64,000 bases of DNA from Amycolatopsis cihanbeyliensis (GTDB lineage Bacteria; Actinomycetota; Actinomycetes; Mycobacteriales; Pseudonocardiaceae): positions 1,456,501-1,520,500 of the forward strand of contig NZ_VFML01000001.1 of the NCBI RefSeq assembly GCF_006715045.1. The letters are read 5' to 3'. The notes beneath the pieces are model-generated. The model made no database searches. It saw only the letters and a list, made by a program, of their open reading frames with translations, and was not told where the DNA came from. This document shows positions 1 through 9,422 of the stretch, piece by piece (position 1 is the first letter of the stretch; every line of letters begins with the position of its first letter). Made by a program: the position numbers and the translations under genes.

Positions 1-376
1 TCTGGCGGCTAGGCCGACCAGTCAACCACTGCCACCTACTCGTGCAGCAGACCCGCCCGCCACCTTCTCGCGGACGCAGTGAAGGACCTGCCGCACGGCT
101 ACACGTCCCCGGTCCAGCACGTACGGGGCAAAACCGCTTTCCCAGATCGATCAACAAGACCATCGGCCGGGGTGGCGGCGATCCTGCCCGACAGCTTGGA
201 AACCGACCATTCCGCCAGGCCGCTGCCCCAGATGTGGCGACACTTCTACCCCACCGACCGGTCCGTCAGTTCGGTGGAACTCGACACGCTGCTCGTAACC
301 AGCGCTGGACGACACCCGCTCGTCGGCATGAGCGTGCGTTCGCGGCAGCAGACGACGGACGGCCTACGCCTTGCCA

Positions 377-550
377 TCACCGGCTGGGCGCTACTCTCCG
401 CTACGCCGATATCCGTCACGCCGGATCTTCGAATGGGCAGCCTTCACCGCGACCGACAACCCGCTGACCAACAGGTTTAGGTTCATCTACTGGCTTGTTG
501 GGTGCGCGATCGAGCCAGTATCCGAACTATGCAAACCTTTGCTTCTCTGA
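377..550 (+). pseudogene. C-terminal gene fragment, copy A of an 84-bp repeat
   Basis: One plus-strand frame reads as a plausible protein C-terminus, with residues such as RRIFEWAAFTATDNPLTNRF followed by FIYWLVGC, and ends at TGA 548-550. It has no supported start. Bases 422-505 align without gaps to 3076-3159, with about three quarters of positions identical. The aligned copy carries an in-frame TAG, so the two are probably remains of paralogous genes. I do not recognise the family. The rest of 1-376 shows only short overlapping frames and no gene I can support. Confidence 0.35.
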
Positions 551-596
551 GGGCAACGGTGACCGGATCGTTACCTCGTTACGCGGCTGGGACACA

Positions 597-2822
597 CTAC
601 CTCCTGCCAGGCTGACCGGCTGTGCTGGCGAGTCGGGCGAGGCGGTCGGCTACACGAGTCACGCTTCGCGGCGAGGAGTTCTGCTCGTACTCGGCCAGAG
701 CGAGTTGGTAGTGGTGCATGGCGTCGTCGATCCGGCCGAGGTCGCGATAGGTGGTGCCTAACTCCTCCAGTGTGATGGCCTCGCCGAACATGTCACCGGT
801 GGAGCGGCGGACCTGCAGCGCCTCAGTGAGGCAGGAGAGCGCCTCGTCATACCTGCCGGCTTCCCGGTACAACCGACCGAGTCCGTTGAGGCTGATGGCC
901 TCGCCGTGCCGGTCGCCCGTCTCGCGTTTGATCGCAAGGGCCTGCAGATAGTGTTCTTCCGCTTCGGACCGCCTGGCATTGTGGTACGCACTCGCCAGGG
1001 TGTTCAGGGTCATCGCCTCGCCGTACCGGTCTCCTACCTCGCGTTTGATCGCCAGCGCTCGACGCAATAGCTTGATGGCACTCGCGCTGTGCCCCTGACG
1101 CCTGCGAATGGTGGCCAGTGTATTCAGGGCGGTGGCCTCGCCAAACCAATTGCCGGTTTGTCGGCACAGGTCCAGTGCCGTATCGAGCCACTGCTCCGCC
1201 TCATTGAAGCGGCCCATGTCACGGTATGTGGTACCCAACGCGTTCATGGTGCTGCCGCGTCCATGTGTGTCGCCGGTGGCCTCCTGGATCGCGAGTGTGC
1301 TCCGCAGGCTGGTCAGCGAGTCGTCATACCGGCGCAGACTACGGTAGGTGACACCGAGCCGGACCAGCGCGTAAGCCTCCTCCTCGCGGTCACCGAGCTG
1401 CCGCGCCGCCGCGACTGCCCGCTCGTTCACTGTGAGCGTCTCCGACCAGAACTTGTTGAGATTCAGGTAGGAGAACAGGGCTCGGGCAAGGTCGACGACG
1501 TGCTGGTGGTGACTGGTGTCGGCGGCCTGGGCGACGGCGGCGACGAGGTTGGGCCGTTCCAGGTCGAACCAGGACAGCGCGGCCGCGACGTCGGCGAACG
1601 GAGCAGCCGATGGTGTTTCGATTGTCGGATCCACCACCGTGTTTGCCGAGACGGCACCCGCGAGATAGCCGATGATCACCCGCTTGACGGCCGCGGTCGA
1701 CTCGTCCGCGGTGTCCTCTTGCGCGCACCGCTCAGCGGCGTAGAGCCGCAGCAGATCATGCCATTGGTAGCGGCCCGATCCGGCCGGTTCAATGAGATGC
1801 GCCCTGCGGAGGCCGTCGAGCAGGCGGCGGGTCACGGTCGGCGGCTCGCCGACCAGGTTACTCGCCGCGTCGAGTCCGATGTGCGGACCGGCATGCAGCG
1901 ACATCAACCGGAACAGCCGCGCCTCGTCGACGGGCAACCGTGCGTAGGAGGTGTCGAAAGCGATCCGCACCGCGACCGAGTCGCCGAACTCCAGCCCACG
2001 GATCGGCGAGCTGGCAAGGACCTCGGCCAGTTCGGCGATCGGGATGTCCGGCTGGTCGGCCAACATATGTGCGCTGATCCGTAGTGCCAGCGGCAGGTAG
2101 CCGCACAGCGACGCCAACTCGGCCGCCGCTGTCGCGCCGGCGGCGACGCGGTCGTCGGCCGGATTGGCGGTCCGGACAGCGTCGTCGAGGACGGTGACTG
2201 CTTCGGCTGGAGGGAGGATGCCGAGCGCGATCCGGCGGGCGGCTGGGATAGGGAGAGAATGGCGGCTGGTCACCAGGAGCCGGTGTGCGGTGCCGGGCTG
2301 CAGTGGAAGCACCTGGTCGGTGGTAGCGCAGTTGTCGGCCACGACCAGTATCCGCTTTCCGTCCTGGGCTGCGGTGGCCAGCGCCGAGCGATACAGGATC
2401 TCGCGTGCGCCCTGGTCGTAGGGAATGTGCTCACCCAGCACGCCGAGCGCGCGCAGCAGCGCGCCAAGTGCGGCGTGGGCCTCGATGCGGCGAGCCTGGT
2501 CGTAGCCGTGCACATTGACGAAGAGCACGCCGCCCGGGAACTCGCCGGCATCGAGCGCGAGGCGTGCTGCCCGCACCGCCAGCGCGCTTTTGCCCACACC
2601 AGGCGGCCCGGCAATGGCCGTCACCGAGGCGCCGTCGGTCGCCATGGCGGCGGCCAGTGCCGCCAACTCGCCAACTCGGCCGGTGAATCCCTCGTCTGCG
2701 GGCAGTCCGGCAAGGGCAGTTGGCACGGCGGCGGTCGCATTGATGGTGTGGACGTAACCGGCCTGTACAACGTTTCCACCGACCTGCGCGTCGACCTTGT
2801 TCACACTGGAGGGGTTAACCAC
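597..2822 (-). CDS. NB-ARC/TPR STAND-type ATPase
   Basis: This 741-residue protein is a STAND (signal-transduction ATPase with numerous domains) NTPase. A short N-terminus with the GGNVVQAGYVHTI motif, common in actinomycete members, precedes the P-loop GPPGVGKSA (about residues 72-80) and a Walker B-like RILVVADN (157-164). The NB-ARC winged-helix part follows, and from about residue 470 there are tandem 40-residue TPRs with recurring A..LN.LA.....G motifs. Family members act as cytosolic sensors in transcriptional control or anti-phage defence, binding ligand through the repeats and oligomerising through the ATPase. No DNA-binding SARP domain and no obvious effector enzyme is fused, so the output is unknown. 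It stands alone between two copies of a decayed direct repeat, which suggests recent acquisition. The family call is secure; the function is inferred. Confidence 0.85.
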   Translation of the reverse strand: MVNPSSVNKVDAQVGGNVVQAGYVHTINATAAVPTALAGLPADEGFTGRVGELAALAAAMATDGASVTAIAGPPGVGKSALAVRAARLALDAGEFPGGVLFVNVHGYDQARRIEAHAALGALLRALGVLGEHIPYDQGAREILYRSALATAAQDGKRILVVADNCATTDQVLPLQPGTAHRLLVTSRHSLPIPAARRIALGILPPAEAVTVLDDAVRTANPADDRVAAGATAAAELASLCGYLPLALRISAHMLADQPDIPIAELAEVLASSPIRGLEFGDSVAVRIAFDTSYARLPVDEARLFRLMSLHAGPHIGLDAASNLVGEPPTVTRRLLDGLRRAHLIEPAGSGRYQWHDLLRLYAAERCAQEDTADESTAAVKRVIIGYLAGAVSANTVVDPTIETPSAAPFADVAAALSWFDLERPNLVAAVAQAADTSHHQHVVDLARALFSYLNLNKFWSETLTVNERAVAAARQLGDREEEAYALVRLGVTYRSLRRYDDSLTSLRSTLAIQEATGDTHGRGSTMNALGTTYRDMGRFNEAEQWLDTALDLCRQTGNWFGEATALNTLATIRRRQGHSASAIKLLRRALAIKREVGDRYGEAMTLNTLASAYHNARRSEAEEHYLQALAIKRETGDRHGEAISLNGLGRLYREAGRYDEALSCLTEALQVRRSTGDMFGEAITLEELGTTYRDLGRIDDAMHHYQLALAEYEQNSSPRSVTRVADRLARLASTAGQPGRR

Positions 2823-3075
2823 GCTTTCCCATCCTAATGAGTTGCGAAATCGGCTTTGGAGCTGTCCGTTGGAGCAGACCGCCAGCGGTCAGTTGGCGTT
2901 CACTGGTCCGACCTTACCGACTTGCCGGAGCCGACCTGGTTATCGCGCTGTGGTCACGCCAAGTCGAAGAGGATGCCGACGCAGGCTCGTAGGCGATCGA
3001 GATCTATCGGACGTCGAGAGCGAGTGAGCTACTCTTCGTTATCGGCCGCTGGGATTTCGTCAGTAACCCTTGCGG

Positions 3076-3159
3076 CGGATCTTCCCATAGGCGGGTCCCA
3101 CAGCGACCAGTCGGCCGGCGACCAGCAGGTTTAGGCTCGTATACTGGCTTGTTGGATGC
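3076..3159 (+). repeat. Copy B of the 84-bp imperfect direct repeat
   Basis: This stretch aligns without gaps to 422-505, and its last 40 bases (from the GACCAGCAGGTTTAGG block) are the best conserved part. In the frame open in copy A it has an in-frame TAG at 3088-3090, so it is non-coding debris here. The two copies flank the NB-ARC/TPR gene in the same orientation. The remaining sequence of 2823-3287 holds no gene I can support. Confidence 0.5.
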
Positions 3160-3287
3160 ACAGAAAATGATCGACATGCACGTTGACCTGTGGAAGCTTT
3201 CTGTTTCTACAGCACGACGGGGTCAGACAATGAACGAACCTTACACTCCGTGATCGTCAGCCGGAGTCACATCGCGCATCAAGGCGC

Positions 3288-3853
3288 TCAACGCCGCATT
3301 TTAGCGACCTGCACCGCGTCGGGCATTGCCCGCCGTATCGCTCCGGCGTAGGTCGCCGCGCCATCCCGGCAGACCACCTCAACACCAGGGTACTCGCGCA
3401 GCCAGGACGCAAGTGTCGCGGCCATCCGGTCGGCGATCACGTCAACGCGCTCGCCGGTTTCCGCGTTGATGATCACGGTGGCGTAGCGCTACCGTTTGCG
3501 CAGCGCAAAATCATCGACGCCCATCACTCGCCGCACCGCCCACCTGTCTCGTCAGACGCACGGTGCGCCGCTGATGATGCTCGACCACGCAGGCCAGCTG
3601 CTCACGGAAGGTCTGCCTGCCACAACCGGGCCCTTCCACAACGCATCCGCCGCGCCCGGAGTCGCACCAGCACGCGTCGCCCGTCGATGGGCACGTCGGC
3701 GATCAGCCGCTCACAGTAGCCATGCACACGGCCCGTCAACACCGCGCCCCCAGGGCATGCCACCAGGCCGGAGGACGTAGACGCCCGCACCACGAGCGAC
3801 CCCGCGTCATCGTCCACACCCTCGATGACCAGGTGCGACAGCCCTGAGAACAC
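3288..3853 (-). pseudogene. ISL3-family transposase remnant (N-terminal half)
   Basis: Two minus-strand frames carry ISL3 transposase pieces. The upstream piece (3602-3853) is the N-terminal zinc-binding region, with HLVIEGVDDDAGSLVVRAST and a degenerate Cys cluster. The downstream piece (3288-3476) resembles part of the catalytic domain, with VVCRDGAATYAGAIRRAMPD containing the expected Asp in CRDGA. The frame is broken between them and the C-terminal half is missing. A C-terminal ISL3 fragment occurs at 28.3 kb on the other strand, but nothing shows that the two come from one copy. The element is inactive. Confidence 0.7.
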
Positions 3854-4095
3854 CAGGTTCAGAAGTTGATCAACATTGCACTGGACTCACGCTGGCACGA
3901 GACGCCACATGCGCCAGCCACCGACACGCACCGTCACACCGGATTCGAGCCAGAGCCGAAAGTGGGCCAGAGCCGTTCCTGTTACGGACCCACAAGCCTC
4001 CCCGCCGAACCGGTGGGCGGTCGGTTGTCACGGAGTAAGGCGGTCGCATTTCACGAACGAAACCAGGAACACCCCGGCACGACGGGGTGTGCGGT

Positions 4096-5430
4096 TCATC
4101 GTCCGATGAGTGTGTCGTGTATGTGGTCGTCGAGTTCGGTGAGGAAGTGTTCGGTTCGCCAGGGGCGCAGGTGTTGTCGGGCTAGTCGGATTCGCTGTGC
4201 CGGTACGCGTCCGCCGGTGGTGGCGGTGATGTCGATGGCCTTGTGCAGAAGGTCGGCGCAGGCGGCGGGGTCGCCGAGTCGCAGTCGTGCGAGGGCGAGG
4301 TCGGTGCTGACGATGCCGCGTTGAACGGCGTCCCGTGATGTCTTCAGGGCGTTGAGTGAGTGGGCGAGGCTGTCGTGGGCGCGGTTGGCGTCGCCGGCGT
4401 GGAGTGCGCAGAGTCCGTCGAATCCGTGGAGGCGGTCGGCGTTGAACCCGCTGTGCGGGTCGTCGGCCGTGAGTTGCTCGACGGTTCGCCAGGCTCGGTC
4501 GAGTGCGGCGCCGGCTTCGCGGGTCTGGTCGGCGCGTGCGCAGATTTCGGCGTGTACGGCGTGTGCGCGGGCTCGAACGGCGTAGCTGGATCCCTGGTGG
4601 GCGTCGATGGTGGCGGCGTGGGCGATGGTGCGGGCTGTGTCGAGGTCGTTGGTCGCGTGCAGGGTCACCATCGTGTGGCTGGTCCGTACCGTCGCGCGGT
4701 GATTGCGGTCTTTCAGCTGGCCGGCGACGGCGGTGGCGTCGGTGTAGAGCGCTGTGGCGAGTTGGTCGTCGCGGGTCTCGAAGGCCAGCCGTGCGGCGAG
4801 GGCATAGGTGTGGGTGGTCAGCCGGACCAGCTCGTCGTGCTGTCCGGGGTGGTCGCGTTGCAGGAGCCGGCGGCAGGACTCGACGATCGGTGCGAGCTGG
4901 AGCTGGAGCCGGACGAATGGGGTCGATCCCACCTGCCTGGTGATCGCCGTGACGGAGCGCTGGAGCTGGCCGAGCAGGTCGTGGTCGAGCGGGGAGAGGT
5001 CGCGCTGAATCGCGGTGATGCCGGAGTGGGTGGCGGGCGACAGCAGCGTCGACGAGTCGCTGCGGGCGTTCTGGGTGACCAGATCAAGGAGCGCTTGGAT
5101 GCGGTGCGGTGGCGTTCCGAAATGGCGGAGCGCATCCAGCAGGGTGCCGAGGTCGGATCCGGGTCCCAGGGCCAGGTCGCCGGAGGGGGTGCGGGCGTAG
5201 AGGTGGGCCAGCAGGACCTGGTAGCGATCGCCGGGGCTGGTTCGTTCGGTGCCGCTTTCCCACCGGGCGACGGTGCGTTGGATGCTGGTGACCTGGCGGT
5301 GCGTCAGCGAGGTGACGGCGAGCTGGCGCGCGGTGTCGCGCAGTGCTCGGGCCAGGTCGGCCCAGGACCAGCCGCGCCCTTCGCGCAGCTGGCGCAGCAG
5401 GCGCGCCCCGGTGTCCCGATCGGTGCTCAT
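4096..5430 (-). CDS. XRE-family helix-turn-helix regulator with long C-terminal domain
   Basis: The 444-residue protein begins with a Cro/C1-type helix-turn-helix (about residues 10-75: LLRQLREGRGWSWADLARAL ... VARWESGTERTSP). An all-alpha region rich in Ala and Leu follows, consistent with TPR-like repeats of the sort seen in actinomycete XRE regulators that sense peptides or small ligands. It lies 27 bp downstream of the SLOG-fold gene on the same strand, so the two are probably co-transcribed, possibly with autoregulation from the divergent region before the lanthipeptide operon. Whether it controls that operon is unknown. The HTH assignment is firm; target and ligand are not visible. Confidence 0.8.
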   Translation of the reverse strand: MSTDRDTGARLLRQLREGRGWSWADLARALRDTARQLAVTSLTHRQVTSIQRTVARWESGTERTSPGDRYQVLLAHLYARTPSGDLALGPGSDLGTLLDALRHFGTPPHRIQALLDLVTQNARSDSSTLLSPATHSGITAIQRDLSPLDHDLLGQLQRSVTAITRQVGSTPFVRLQLQLAPIVESCRRLLQRDHPGQHDELVRLTTHTYALAARLAFETRDDQLATALYTDATAVAGQLKDRNHRATVRTSHTMVTLHATNDLDTARTIAHAATIDAHQGSSYAVRARAHAVHAEICARADQTREAGAALDRAWRTVEQLTADDPHSGFNADRLHGFDGLCALHAGDANRAHDSLAHSLNALKTSRDAVQRGIVSTDLALARLRLGDPAACADLLHKAIDITATTGGRVPAQRIRLARQHLRPWRTEHFLTELDDHIHDTLIGR

Positions 5431-5457
5431 GGCGTCCAGTACACCATCCCCATCAGG

Positions 5458-5919
5458 TCAGACGGGCACGACCAGCCGGGGTTTGTCCTGCTCGGCGGCG
5501 TAGTTCACGGTGTACCAGGTGCCGCTGGCCGGATCCGTGCCGTGCGGGAAGGCGATCACGAACCTGCTGTGGTCGACCATCCACCGGTTGCGGGCGTGAT
5601 AGGCCGAGGCGCCGAGCGTGTCGGCGTGCAGTTCGACCACCCCGGTGAGCCGGCCGGCTCGCTGCCACCGGCGAATCACCTCGCCCGCGGCTGCCGGCTG
5701 GTCGGCCACTGTGCACGGCACGACAACGGTGAGGTCGGCCTGGGTGTGACTGGCCAGCCAGTCCAACGCGGCGGTGTCGATCCCCGCGGCTCCGCCGAGG
5801 TAGAAGGTGGCGTCCGGGTCGGCGAACGGCCGCAGGTAGTCGCCGAACAGTCCGGGTAGGTCCGCCTCGGTCTGGGGAGGGATCGACCGTGCGCCGGTAA
5901 TCGCCACGTGGCGGGCCAA
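5458..5919 (-). CDS. SLOG/DprA-like nucleotide-binding fold protein
   Basis: This 153-residue protein has the Rossmann-like pattern of the SLOG superfamily: an N-terminal beta strand and loop (VAITGARSIPP), a central glycine-rich FYLGGAAGIDTAALDWLA motif like the GGxxGID signature of DprA/LOG proteins, VVVPCTVADQP, and ARNRWMVDHSRFVIAFPHG. SLOG proteins bind nucleotides or nucleotide-derived ligands and are frequent in signalling and defence contexts. The TTG at 5919 is preceded by GGGAGG; a GTG at 5907 is an alternative start. It heads a two-gene unit with the XRE regulator. A ligand-sensing partner role is inference from position. Confidence 0.7.
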   Translation of the reverse strand: MARHVAITGARSIPPQTEADLPGLFGDYLRPFADPDATFYLGGAAGIDTAALDWLASHTQADLTVVVPCTVADQPAAAGEVIRRWQRAGRLTGVVELHADTLGASAYHARNRWMVDHSRFVIAFPHGTDPASGTWYTVNYAAEQDKPRLVVPV

Positions 5920-6229
5920 GCTCGCGCTCCCTCCCGGATGTCATCGAATGTCATCTACCCACATCGTGTCTGGTCACGTTCTCATGAACGCACCGGCTGC
6001 GGCGAGGCTCGCCCCCCGACCCGTCGCAGCCGGTTGCCCACGCCACGGGGACCGCGAGGAGGAGCCTGCTGACCACGACCACATACCCGGGTGCGGCGGA
6101 CGACCTGCTCCACGTTTTTGCACGAAAGCGGACGGAATAGCGCCTCCAATGAATCAACAGTGAAAATCACCCCGTTAAATAGCGCGCGAATGAAATGGTG
6201 ATGACGACAAGAGGAGGAGAGGTGTCCCG
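5920..6229. promoter_or_regulatory. Divergent intergenic region before the lanthipeptide operon
   Basis: This 310-bp gap separates the minus-strand SLOG/XRE pair from the plus-strand lanthipeptide operon and must hold promoters for both. I could not assign convincing -35/-10 boxes. AT-rich stretches occur near 6160-6180 (GTTAAAT). A strong ribosome-binding site, GAGGAGGAG, sits near 6210-6220 just ahead of the precursor gene. No coding frame here is convincing. Confidence 0.4.
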
Positions 6230-6382
6230 ATGACAACGGCCCTCACGGGGGAACCAGGCGGCGTTTTCGATCTGGATGTTCGGGTGGAGACGGAGCGGAT
6301 CTTGTCCGAGGCGGTGGCGTGCCAGACCGAGGACGGGTGTGGGCATACGTGCCAGATTTCCGCCTGTGTGTCGCAGCTGTGA
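6230..6382 (+). CDS. FxLD-family lanthipeptide precursor
   Basis: A 50-codon gene directly precedes the lanthipeptide enzymes and has a strong Shine-Dalgarno sequence (GAGGAGGAG). The leader contains FDLD at residues 13-16, matching the FxLD motif that defines this class I lanthipeptide family and is expected to be read by the LanB recognition element. The C-terminal core after about residue 30 has four Cys (31, 36, 41, 46) and Ser/Thr at 33, 40, 44 and 48, enough for several lanthionine or methyllanthionine rings. Asp35-Gly36 is a typical site for methyltransferase-driven succinimide/isoaspartate formation. The leader cleavage point and ring pattern cannot be read from sequence, and no dedicated protease is seen in the operon. 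Confidence 0.88.
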   Translation: MTTALTGEPGGVFDLDVRVETERILSEAVACQTEDGCGHTCQISACVSQL

Positions 6383-6464
6383 CTTTCTCGGGGTTGGGGC
6401 CTGGAGTCGTTCCTGGCCCCGCCCCGGGCTCCACGTTTGCTGATACGGAACAGGAGGTGCGGGG

Positions 6465-9422
6465 ATGCCCGAGGTGGGCTACCGGCATCGCGGTACGGGG
6501 GTGCTGCGTGCGTCGGCGCAGCAGGTGACACCGGCGTGGTGGCCTGCCCTGTCCGATGCGCGGGATTGCCACGCGTGGCTGGGTGAGGTGTGGCCGGCGG
6601 TCGCGGTGTCGGTGCGGCATGCGAGCCCGGTGCTGGCCTGCGGGGTTGAGGCGATCCTGGCCGGGCGCCCGTGGTCTGCGCGGAAGGTGCGTCGTGCGGC
6701 CCTGGCCGTGGTCCGGTACGTGTTGCGTTTCCAGCGTTCGACCCCGTTCGGTTTGTTCGCCGGGGTCGCCCCGCTCACGGTCGGCAGCACCAGCGGTGTC
6801 TGGTTCGGCCAGGAGTATCGGCCGGTCGCGCGGCCGGATCACCGGTGGCTGCACCAGGTGATCAACCGGCTGGAAGCGTGCCCGGAGCTGCTGGCGCAGC
6901 TGGATGTGGTGTTCCACGACGCGGTTGAGCGGCAGGGCGAGCGGCTCGTGCTGGCGGGGCCGGAGGTGGTGAGTGTCCGCTGCACCCCGGCGGTGCGATT
7001 CGTGCGTCGCCACGCGGCCGGTCCGGTCGGTGTCGGCGTGTTGGCCGAGGCGCTGGCGGCGGCGTTCCCCGGTGCTGGCGATGCGGCTGTGCTGGTGCGG
7101 TCGTTGCTGGAGCACGGTTTCCTGGTCAGTAGTCTGCGCGCGCCGAGTACGGTCACCGACCCGCTGGGCTTCCTTACCGATTCCTTGCAGGCGCTCGACA
7201 CCGAGGGCACCGCGGTGGCGTCGCTGGTGAACGAGCTGGGCGAGATCCGCCGCGCACTCGATAGGCACAACCGGCAGCCCGACGAGCTGGCGCGGACCGA
7301 GCTGGCCGCACGGATGCAGGTGATCGCGGGCGTACCGCGAGGGGTGTTGTCAGTGGATCTGCGGCTGGATGGCCAGGTGCGCCTGCCAGAGCGGGTGGTA
7401 CGGGAGATGGAACGGGCCGCCGACGTGCTGGCGCGGGTGGCGCGGGAACACACCGGAAGCCGGGTGTGGCGGGAGTACTTCACCGCGTTCTGCGAACGGT
7501 TCGGCACCGGCACCCTGGTCCCGCTGCGGTTGCTGGTGGACCCGGCCTGCGGCGTGGGCTGGCCGCAGGGCTACCCCGCCGGGCCCGCGCCGGGCGGGCG
7601 GCATGTGTTCTCCGAGCGGGACCGCCTGCTGCTGTCGTGGGCCGCCGAGGCCACGGCCGGGGGCCGGCGCGAACTCGAGCTCGACGCCGGGGCGGTTGAT
7701 GCGCTGGCCGCCGCAGGCGGCAACCCGGAGGTCGCGCCGCCGCATGTCGATCTGGGTGCGCGGATTCACGCCGCCAGCACTGCCGCGCTGGATCGGGGCG
7801 AGTTCCGGCTGACCGTGGCACCGGGCCGGGCCGCGGGCACCTTCTCCTCCCGGTTCACCCCGCTGGTTCTCGACGCCGGGCTGGAGGCGGTGTTCGCCGG
7901 GCTGCCCACCATCACCGAGGGGGCGGTTGCGGCGCAGGTGTCCTGCGCGCCCCTGTATCCCGGTGGGGAGAACGTCGCCCGCGTCCCCCGCTGTCTGCCC
8001 GAGGTCGTCTCCGTCGGCGAACACGAGCCCGCCCCGATCGGGGTGGACGACCTGGCGATCACCGCAACCCGCCACCGGCTGCACCTGGTCAGCCTGTCGC
8101 GCCGCCGGGTGGTCGAGCCGCTGGTGCTGCACGCGCTCGCGCCGAAGCAGCAGCCGCCGCTGGCGCGCCTGCTGGGCGAGCTGCCCGGGGCGCTGGGCAC
8201 GGGGTGGCTGGGGTTCGACTGGGGTCCGGTGGCCGGGTCGTTGCCGTTCCTGCCGCGGCTGCGCCACAGGCGGGTCATCCTCGCTCCGGCGCAGTGGCGA
8301 CTCACCCGGCACGAGCTGCCCGCCGACACGGCTGGTCGGGACCGGGCGCTCGCCCGGTGGCAGGCGACATGGGGGTGCCCGGACCGGGTGCAGCTGCGGG
8401 ACTTCGATCAGCAGTTGCCGCTGGACCTGGCCGTGCCCGCGCACCGGGAGGTGCTCGCCCACCACCTGCGCCGGTTCGAGGAGGCCGTGCTGATCGAGTC
8501 CTCCGAGCCCGGCGCCGACGGGTGGCTGGAAGGCCGCCCGCATCTGGTGGTGCTGCCCCTGGCCTCCCGCCGCAGGCCGGAGCCCGCGCCACGGGTCGAG
8601 TCGTTGCCGGTGCTGACCCACCAGCACGGCCACCCACCCGGCTCGGCCCACTCGGGGTGGCTGTACGCCAAGCTCTATCTGCCCGCGCACCGTGTGGATC
8701 GGCTGCTGGTACACCAGCTGCCGGACCTGCTGTTCGAGCTGGGTGAGCGGGACTGGTGGTTCGTGCGCTATCCCCGCACCCGCGACGGCGGCGAACCGGA
8801 TCACCTGCGGCTGCGCATCCGCACCACCGGCGACGCCGACAAGGTGCTCGCCGCCCTCACCACCTGGGCCGACCGGCTCCGCGAGGACGGGCTGCTGAGC
8901 CGGGTGGCGTTGGACACCTACTACCCCGAGACCGGCCGCTACCGCGCCATTCACGACGCCGAGCGGCTGTTCGCCGCCGACTCCCGGCTGGTGCTCGCCT
9001 GCCTCACCCACCGCCCCGGTGGGGTGTCCCCGGTCGCGGCCACCGGTCTGTCCCTGTTCGAGCTGGCCGCCGCGTTCCTCGGCGACCGGCAGCACGCCGC
9101 CGACTGGCTACACCACCAGGCACCCCGCGCTGTGCCCGGCCGGGCCGAGATCGACCAGGTCATCCGGCTCGCCCGCGGCTGGACGGACACCGCCGAGCCA
9201 GCCGAGGTGGCAGCCGCACACCGGGATCACGGTGAGGCGATGCGCCGCTACCGGCACGCCCTGCCCGCCGACACCGATCTCGACGCCTGTCTCCATGCGC
9301 TGCTGCACATGCACCACAACCGCGCCCTCGGCGTCGATCCAGAACGCGAGGCGGTGTGCCTGCGGCTGGCCCGGCAGGCCGCCACCACGTGGCACACCAC
9401 CCACCCGGGGCGGTCGTCGTGA
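6465..9422 (+). CDS. Class I lantibiotic dehydratase (full-length LanB)
   Basis: The 985-residue enzyme has the N-terminal LanB glutamylation domain (about residues 1-650, starting with RFQRSTPFGLFAGVA-type sequence) and a C-terminal SpaB_C elimination domain (about 720-975, with YAKLYLPAHRVDRLL, WWFVRYPR, LRLRIR and DTYYPETGRYRA). Such enzymes activate Ser/Thr in the precursor core with glutamyl-tRNA and eliminate glutamate to give dehydroalanine and dehydrobutyrine in the cytosol. ATG 6465 follows GGAACAGGAGG and is a good start. It lies 82 bp after the precursor and overlaps the LanC gene by four bases, so it is one operon with them. Its length is normal for an unsplit LanB. Confidence 0.93.
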   Translation: MPEVGYRHRGTGVLRASAQQVTPAWWPALSDARDCHAWLGEVWPAVAVSVRHASPVLACGVEAILAGRPWSARKVRRAALAVVRYVLRFQRSTPFGLFAGVAPLTVGSTSGVWFGQEYRPVARPDHRWLHQVINRLEACPELLAQLDVVFHDAVERQGERLVLAGPEVVSVRCTPAVRFVRRHAAGPVGVGVLAEALAAAFPGAGDAAVLVRSLLEHGFLVSSLRAPSTVTDPLGFLTDSLQALDTEGTAVASLVNELGEIRRALDRHNRQPDELARTELAARMQVIAGVPRGVLSVDLRLDGQVRLPERVVREMERAADVLARVAREHTGSRVWREYFTAFCERFGTGTLVPLRLLVDPACGVGWPQGYPAGPAPGGRHVFSERDRLLLSWAAEATAGGRRELELDAGAVDALAAAGGNPEVAPPHVDLGARIHAASTAALDRGEFRLTVAPGRAAGTFSSRFTPLVLDAGLEAVFAGLPTITEGAVAAQVSCAPLYPGGENVARVPRCLPEVVSVGEHEPAPIGVDDLAITATRHRLHLVSLSRRRVVEPLVLHALAPKQQPPLARLLGELPGALGTGWLGFDWGPVAGSLPFLPRLRHRRVILAPAQWRLTRHELPADTAGRDRALARWQATWGCPDRVQLRDFDQQLPLDLAVPAHREVLAHHLRRFEEAVLIESSEPGADGWLEGRPHLVVLPLASRRRPEPAPRVESLPVLTHQHGHPPGSAHSGWLYAKLYLPAHRVDRLLVHQLPDLLFELGERDWWFVRYPRTRDGGEPDHLRLRIRTTGDADKVLAALTTWADRLREDGLLSRVALDTYYPETGRYRAIHDAERLFAADSRLVLACLTHRPGGVSPVAATGLSLFELAAAFLGDRQHAADWLHHQAPRAVPGRAEIDQVIRLARGWTDTAEPAEVAAAHRDHGEAMRRYRHALPADTDLDACLHALLHMHHNRALGVDPEREAVCLRLARQAATTWHTTHPGRSS

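Noticed and set aside
4360..5859. 499-residue Gly/Val-rich plus-strand ORF
   Set aside because: It is antisense to the XRE and SLOG genes; its composition is that of a high-G+C shadow frame and no domain is recognisable.
7350..9095. 581-residue minus-strand ORF rich in Gln, Gly and Pro
   Set aside because: It is the antisense shadow of the lantibiotic dehydratase, whose motifs and operon position are clear.
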